Positions 29,548 through 34,317 of a stretch of 34,317 nt of DNA are shown here, piece by piece. Numbering within the stretch: position 1 is the stretch's first letter; each line of letters opens with the position of its first letter. The notes under the pieces are model-generated. The model did no database searches. It was not told the origin of the DNA and saw only the letters and a list, made by a program, of their open reading frames with translations. The translations under genes and the position numbers were made by a program. Origin of the DNA: Reclinomonas americana ATCC 50394 (Eukaryota; Jakobida; Jakobea; Jakobida); assembly GCA_048213135.1 (NCBI GenBank), contig PS015223.1, forward strand, positions 1-34,317, given 5' to 3'.

Positions 29548-32500
29548 CGTGTTCCGCATCTCGCCGAGTGCGCCCGAGGCAGCGGGGTGGCCGTCGCTGC
29601 TCTCCGAGTACATTTATGAGCGTGTGGCGGCGTCGTTGTCGCAGCGGTGCGACCGTATTGCGGCCAGCATTGCCACGGTGTTGCAGGACTCGCGGTTGGA
29701 GTCGGGACGCATGTGGTCGCGCTACTATGCGCTCAATGTTCCGTTTCTCTCTCGCTCTTTCTCCTCCTCCTCTTTCTCTCGCACTCATTCACGGAATTGC
29801 AGGAATGCATGGCCAATGCGTACTGGATGGTGGGTGCGTTTGACACGGCGCTGCGGCTGTACATGGAGACGGTGGCGGCGGCGGAATCGGCGGGTGCGAC
29901 AATTATTGCGATTGTCATTTCCTCTCCGACACACTCTCCTCACGTGCAGAGTGCAGGTTTCCCTACGTTCGGTGGCGACTCGGCGTGCATTCAATCGCCG
30001 ATGATCCTCTTCTCGGATCCGCGCACACACGACATTGATTACCACGCACGTATTTATGCGCGTGTGATTGCCGAGGCCGAGTTCTTTCAATACATTCGGG
30101 CGTGCATCTTTGAGGTTTGTGTGTGTGCCTGCCACTTGCTTTCTCTTTTCATGCACGCCGCTCAATTGCATACACACAGCTGCAACTGCACATGGGCCTG
30201 GTGAACGATGCAGCCGTCATGGGCATGGAGTTTATTCATTCGTTCCGGCAGCGAATCATGAACAAAGTGGTGCGTTGCAGTATCCAGTGCGGTTGTGACC
30301 GTGCGTGTGCTCTGAACGGGGGTGCTGCTTGCAGGGCGACCAGACAGCTACGCTGTGGACGTACCGTGCGTGTATCAGTCTGGTGCAGCGACTGAAGCCG
30401 TACACCAGGATGCAGCGTGTGGCCGCCGTGTGTGGACACGCATACTTACTCGCACGCAACAAGGTGCAGTGGGTGTGATGCACCATGCGTTGTCAACCTC
30501 CTCATTCGCACTGCGTAGCTGTACGAATTGGCCGACGAAATGTCCGCAGCCGGTGCCACGGTCGACAGCACCTCACGAGCGTCGAGTGGCGCGCGCACGA
30601 GTCCCACCGAGAGCGAGAGTGCCGCCAGCGACGCGGCGCAGTCGTTCAGTCCGAGTCGTGGCCTTCCACCGAGGTTGGCGCAGCTGCGACAGGATAGTCT
30701 CACCGACTTGCTCTCGTCCACCAGTGCGAGTCCGCGATGTGCGTCGCCTCACTTCACTAGTAGCGATACGTTATGCCTTTTCTTCTCACTGTCTGTCGTA
30801 CAGCTCTGGCTGCCTCTGCAGCTGCGCCGCCAGCGGAGATTGTGTTGGACGTGACTCCACACCTTACCGATCTTGCATTTGTTGACGAGCAGGCAATGGT
30901 GCGTGTGTTCTACGTGCAAAGAGAGGCCATCTGTCCTCCTCACTCACGCGGATGCACTGCGCAGCTGCTTACCAAGGCGGCAGAGGTGGAGTTCACACAA
31001 GCTGGCAGACACCGCTTCAGTGCAATGCTCAGTGTCGACATTGCCGACATGCATGTGTACGTACTGCACTTCGCAAAGACGTCGTGTGGTGTGTATTCAT
31101 CTCTCTTCTCTTTTGTGTGTGCAGCAAACAACGGCGATACGAGGACGCCGAGCATCTGTACAAGTCCACGTGCGCCATTTATGCGCACAATGGCTGGACC
31201 GAACTGGTGCACTCGACGCAAATCAAGTTGGCCCTGTGCGAGTACCGACTCGATCACCATGCCGAGTTGCGTGCCATCACGTGCACACTATCTCATGAAC
31301 GCAGTTTTGTCACTTATTCCGACGTGTGTCAATCAGGTACGTGCTGACGTGCATCAGTCTGCTGCACTCGCTGGCGGCCGAGGATCGGCAGCGACAAGAG
31401 TACTTTAGCGAGATGTCGCGTGTGGCACACGACGTGCTCACTCGTCGTTGCGTCTATTTCTATATTGTGTCTTTACATGCATACCTTTCTTGCATTGCTC
31501 ACGCCTCTCCACCACTGCAGCTGTGGTGCGCGACTTGCAGCCGAACTTGGCACTGCACGCCATCACCGGTGAGGACGGCAAGTCGTTTTTCCACACGCAG
31601 GCCAAGGAGGAGTTTGAGATGCACCTGCACATTTATTCCAGCTTCCCCTGCGTTGCGTCACCAACCCCCCAGTGCATCGCCTGCATGAGCGCGCCAGGAT
31701 ATACTCACGCTTCTCCTCATTTTCCAGCCCGTTCCAATCGATAACGTGCGCGTCAGCGTGGTGCGACTGACGGAAAACATGCTGGACGAGCGCGAACTGC
31801 GTGCCTTGCCGGTCGATTTCTCGCCGCAACACACCTCCTCGACCGTTCCGTACGATCAGGAGCTGGTGGCGCAGAATGTGGTGCTGCAGCCACACGCCAT
31901 CACTGTGGTATGCATCAAGGGTGGTGGCACGCTGGTGGGCTCGTACGCCGCCAAGCGTGTGGCTCTCGAGTTCGGCATGCTGCACTTTGTGCAGATTCTG
32001 AGCCAGCCGCAAACCGTGCACTTTGTCATTGCACCGGCCACGCCACCCTACGTGCTCGAGCTGCCGTGCGACAAGCGTGCGTACTGCGCACTATCTCATT
32101 TCTGTTTCTCTCGCTCACTCTTATGTTTCTTACCCTTTTTTGGCGTCTTCACCACAGACACGTTCTTTGCCGGCCACTCGGGGTTCGTGCAGTTTGTGCT
32201 GCACTTGCAGGAGGATCTGGAGGCTGGTTCGCGCCTGCTGGTCTCCGCGTCGGAAGGCTCCGAAATGGGTGACTTGACGATTCTCGAGGGCGGCGGTCCG
32301 AGCACCATTCTGTCGAGTGTGCGCTCCACCATTCGCAGTCCGCCCAGCACACTGCTCTCTGTGCACCTCGGTGCCCTGGAACGGGGTGCTTGCTTGCGCT
32401 TCTCGCTCAAGGTCGACGCCTCGGATGAGTCCCTGTCGTCGGCCGCGGCCGTTGCCGGTGGTTCTGTTGCAGGCGGTGGCGCAGCGCGAAAGGTCACCGC

Positions 32501-34317
32501 GGGTCGCAGCAGCAGTGGGTCCGGCGGTCCGAACAGCAGCGGCATGAGTGGCAGTAGCGCTGCTGCTGGCGGTGGTGGTGGTGGTGGTGGTGCTGGCGGC
32601 AGTGGTGCCAGCGGTAGCGGTGCAGGCGGTGGTGCTGGGGGCTCGCTGACGCACCGTTGAGTGTTTATCATCATCGCCACACGTACCATTTGTGATGATC
32701 ACTTACCCGGTATCTCTGTTTTCACGTGTGTGCAGCACCGGCCGTGATGCGTGCCCTGTCCGGCCAGTTGTTTGCGTCGGCGAACCCGGTTGGCAGTTCA
32801 GCGCATTCCTCGACAGAGGCACCCGCGGGGGCAGCCGGCGCAGATGAGGGCATGCTGCCGAGCTCGACGGCGCTTCACAGGGTGCGCTACGAAATGTTTA
32901 ATGGGCGAGACGAGCATCTTTTGACTCACCCTTGTGTGTAAACACACGCACAGTCGAGCGACGCTGTGGTTGGCGGCGCAAGTCGTGCATCACAAAAGCC
33001 TGCGCTGCCCTCGATTGCCATCACCACACCGACGTCGGCTGCCGCAACTGCTGCCGCCCCAGTGAGCAAGCGACGACGACCAAAGGCTCCTGTCAATACT
33101 GTTGCGCCCCGATCGTGCCTGTTTGTGCATGCTAGGAAGAGAAAATGCCTCACCCTCCACATCTCCTCCACCAGTTAATCATTCGAGTGTGTCGCTACTC
33201 GTCCGTCGGCCACGTGATTGACACGACGCAGACCAGTGTGCGATTCACCTTTGTGGAGCCCTTTGATTTCGCCGTGCGCGGCTACTACGCCCACCAAGCG
33301 TGAGTCTTTTTCTTTCTTTCTATCCTTCTTCCTTCCCCTCCCAGCCACCAACACTGACTCTCTCTTCTTTGCGCACAGTGGTACCATGCTGCAGTCGAAA
33401 CTCACTTTCGACAGCCGCCTGCCGATGCAAGTGGCGTCGATGCACCTGGAGGTGGACTCGCCGCATGTGCGAGCCGAGTCCTCTCAGGCGGCCGAGGCCG
33501 CTGTTGGACAGGTATTGGGTGTGGTGGTCGATGCGGTGCGTGTGCTGGGTGCCGACCATCGTGTTTGCGCACAGCTTTTGAGACGGCACGATGTGATCTC
33601 GGCGTGTCACCATCTGCAATTCGTGTCGCCGAATGACGAACCCATACTACATTCGCCTTCTCGTGCGGTTTTGCATGTGGCTCTCAGGCGGCCGGACGAC
33701 ACTCGGCTCTATCACTTTGATTATCCCATCGATCTGGCGACTGTGCTGCCAGTTGCGCTGATCCTGTTCTTTCTGCTGTAGTGCGTTTGCAGCCTCTCAC
33801 CACCACCATCTGCATGACACGCACAGGCCCTGTGCACGGCCGAGCTCAGTTTCCCGGTGCGCGGACGAGTAAGCTCACCGCTGTTGATGCGCATCCGAGT
33901 GGCTCTCCCCCCAGGAGTCGTTCTCGGCGAGGGCGATGGACCCGATCGACAGCCACCATCCGGGCGAGGACGAGGCAATTCGGGCGACTTGTTGTCGACT
34001 GTCAGCAAGAACGCAGTGGCTGGTGCGGAGAATTGGGGGTAGTGGAAGAGAGCCCTTACGTCACTCACTCTGCCTGTGCAGCGGCTCGCGAGCAAACCCT
34101 GCGACGCATGCGTCACGGTGCGGTCCGAGCCCGTGTGGTATTTGACACCTCGTGCTGGGTGGTGTGCGGTGTGACCACCAGAGTGCTGCGTGAGCAGGAG
34201 ACGTCGTGGGAGTGCACGCTGCTGCCGACGATTGATGGATACATTAGCGCACCCACTGTGCACTTGGTGAGTCTGACGGAGCCAGAGAAACGTTTGTTGT
34301 CATCAGACTGATGCGTG
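29548..34317 (+). CDS. TRAPPC10: TRAPPC10-like subunit of the TRAPPII tethering complex (partial at both ends)
   Basis: A long multi-exon gene that enters from the gap and leaves the window at a donor near 34267 (CAC TTG|GTGAGT). TRAPPC10/Trs130 is a TRAPPII subunit acting at the Golgi in Rab activation. Coding blocks in order include PSLLSEYIYERVAASLSQ, CMANAYWMVGAFDTALRLYM, HARIYARVIAEAEFFQYI, TLWTYRACISLVQRLKP, YEDAEHLYKSTCAIYAHNGW, IKLALCEYRLDHHAEYVLTC, and later beta-rich segments (VVLQPHAITVVCIKGGG, VRFTFVEPFDFAV, MHLEVDSPHVRAESSQAA), ending with TSCWVVCGVTTRVL and ECTLLPTIDGYISAPTVHL. TPR-like helices followed by Ig-like beta domains and a W..C.LLP..G...P end are the layout expected for TRAPPC10. 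A Gly/Ser/Ala run lies at 32560-32645. Confirmed donors include GTTGCG at 31266, 31447 and 31652, and GTTGAG after LTH. TRAPPC11 is a less likely alternative. Confidence 0.65.
32560..32645 (+). repeat. GGT/GGC repeat coding a Gly-rich linker
   Basis: An imperfect GGT/GGC/AGC triplet array inside the TRAPPC10-like gene, encoding a Gly/Ser/Ala linker just before the donor after LTH. Confidence 0.85.

Noticed and set aside
1-34317. tRNA, rRNA, CRISPR arrays, phage or bacterial operon features
   Set aside because: I looked for cloverleaf-like elements, regular spaced repeats and Shine-Dalgarno-led gene strings and saw none; the introns show this is nuclear eukaryotic DNA.

Overview
The window is a gap-containing stretch of a nuclear genome from a GC-rich, gene-dense and very intron-rich unicellular eukaryote. 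Introns are short (about 40-150 bases) and exons are often tiny. There are no operons, ribosome-binding sites or bacterial genes. A NELF-C/D subunit, a lysosomal-type glucocerebrosidase, a 26/29-kDa-type cysteine protease, TRAPPII and MAF1 genes, a cadherin-like adhesin with EGF modules and a radial-spoke-like LRR protein suggest a flagellate or amoeboflagellate protist, perhaps near Obazoa/Amoebozoa. The species cannot be named from the sequence.

Layout, left to right: a disordered Pro/Gly/Asp-rich protein (+, 1-1686); a large secreted or surface adhesin with two EGF modules, about nine cadherin-like repeats and a glycoside-hydrolase-like C-terminal domain (-, 1995-6534); a weak candidate exon pair (+, 6884-7180); a coiled-coil protein (-, 7217-8648); splicing factor 1/BBP (+, to 12349), whose 5' exons lie on a contig (9300-10003) placed in the wrong orientation; NELF-C/D (-, 12487-14623), divergent from glucosylceramidase (+, 14694-17199); a 26-exon papain-family protease (-, 17313-20788); a TerD-LRR fusion (-, 20879-23471), divergent from a protein with repeated CTFxPxI motifs (+, 23735-26055); MAF1 (+, to 26952); an alpha/beta hydrolase (+, 27611-28762 and into a gap); and a TRAPPC10-like protein (+, 29548 to past the window end). 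Nine runs of N interrupt the sequence.

I rebuilt gene models exon by exon, using family homology from general knowledge and intron phase. Three complete models sum to exact multiples of three over 13, 15 and 26 exons. This exposed two genome-level oddities. At least 27 introns begin with the donor GTTGCG, which has C at +5 and G at +6 instead of the usual GTRAGT. Several conserved proteins can be read correctly only if micro-exons of 4, 8, 9, 9, 9 and 13 bases are spliced in.

The genes are ordinary chromosomal neighbours rather than one pathway. Two predicted lysosomal hydrolases (glucosylceramidase and the protease) sit tail to tail, and two possibly flagellar genes (TerD-LRR and CTFxPxI) share a 263-base divergent promoter region.
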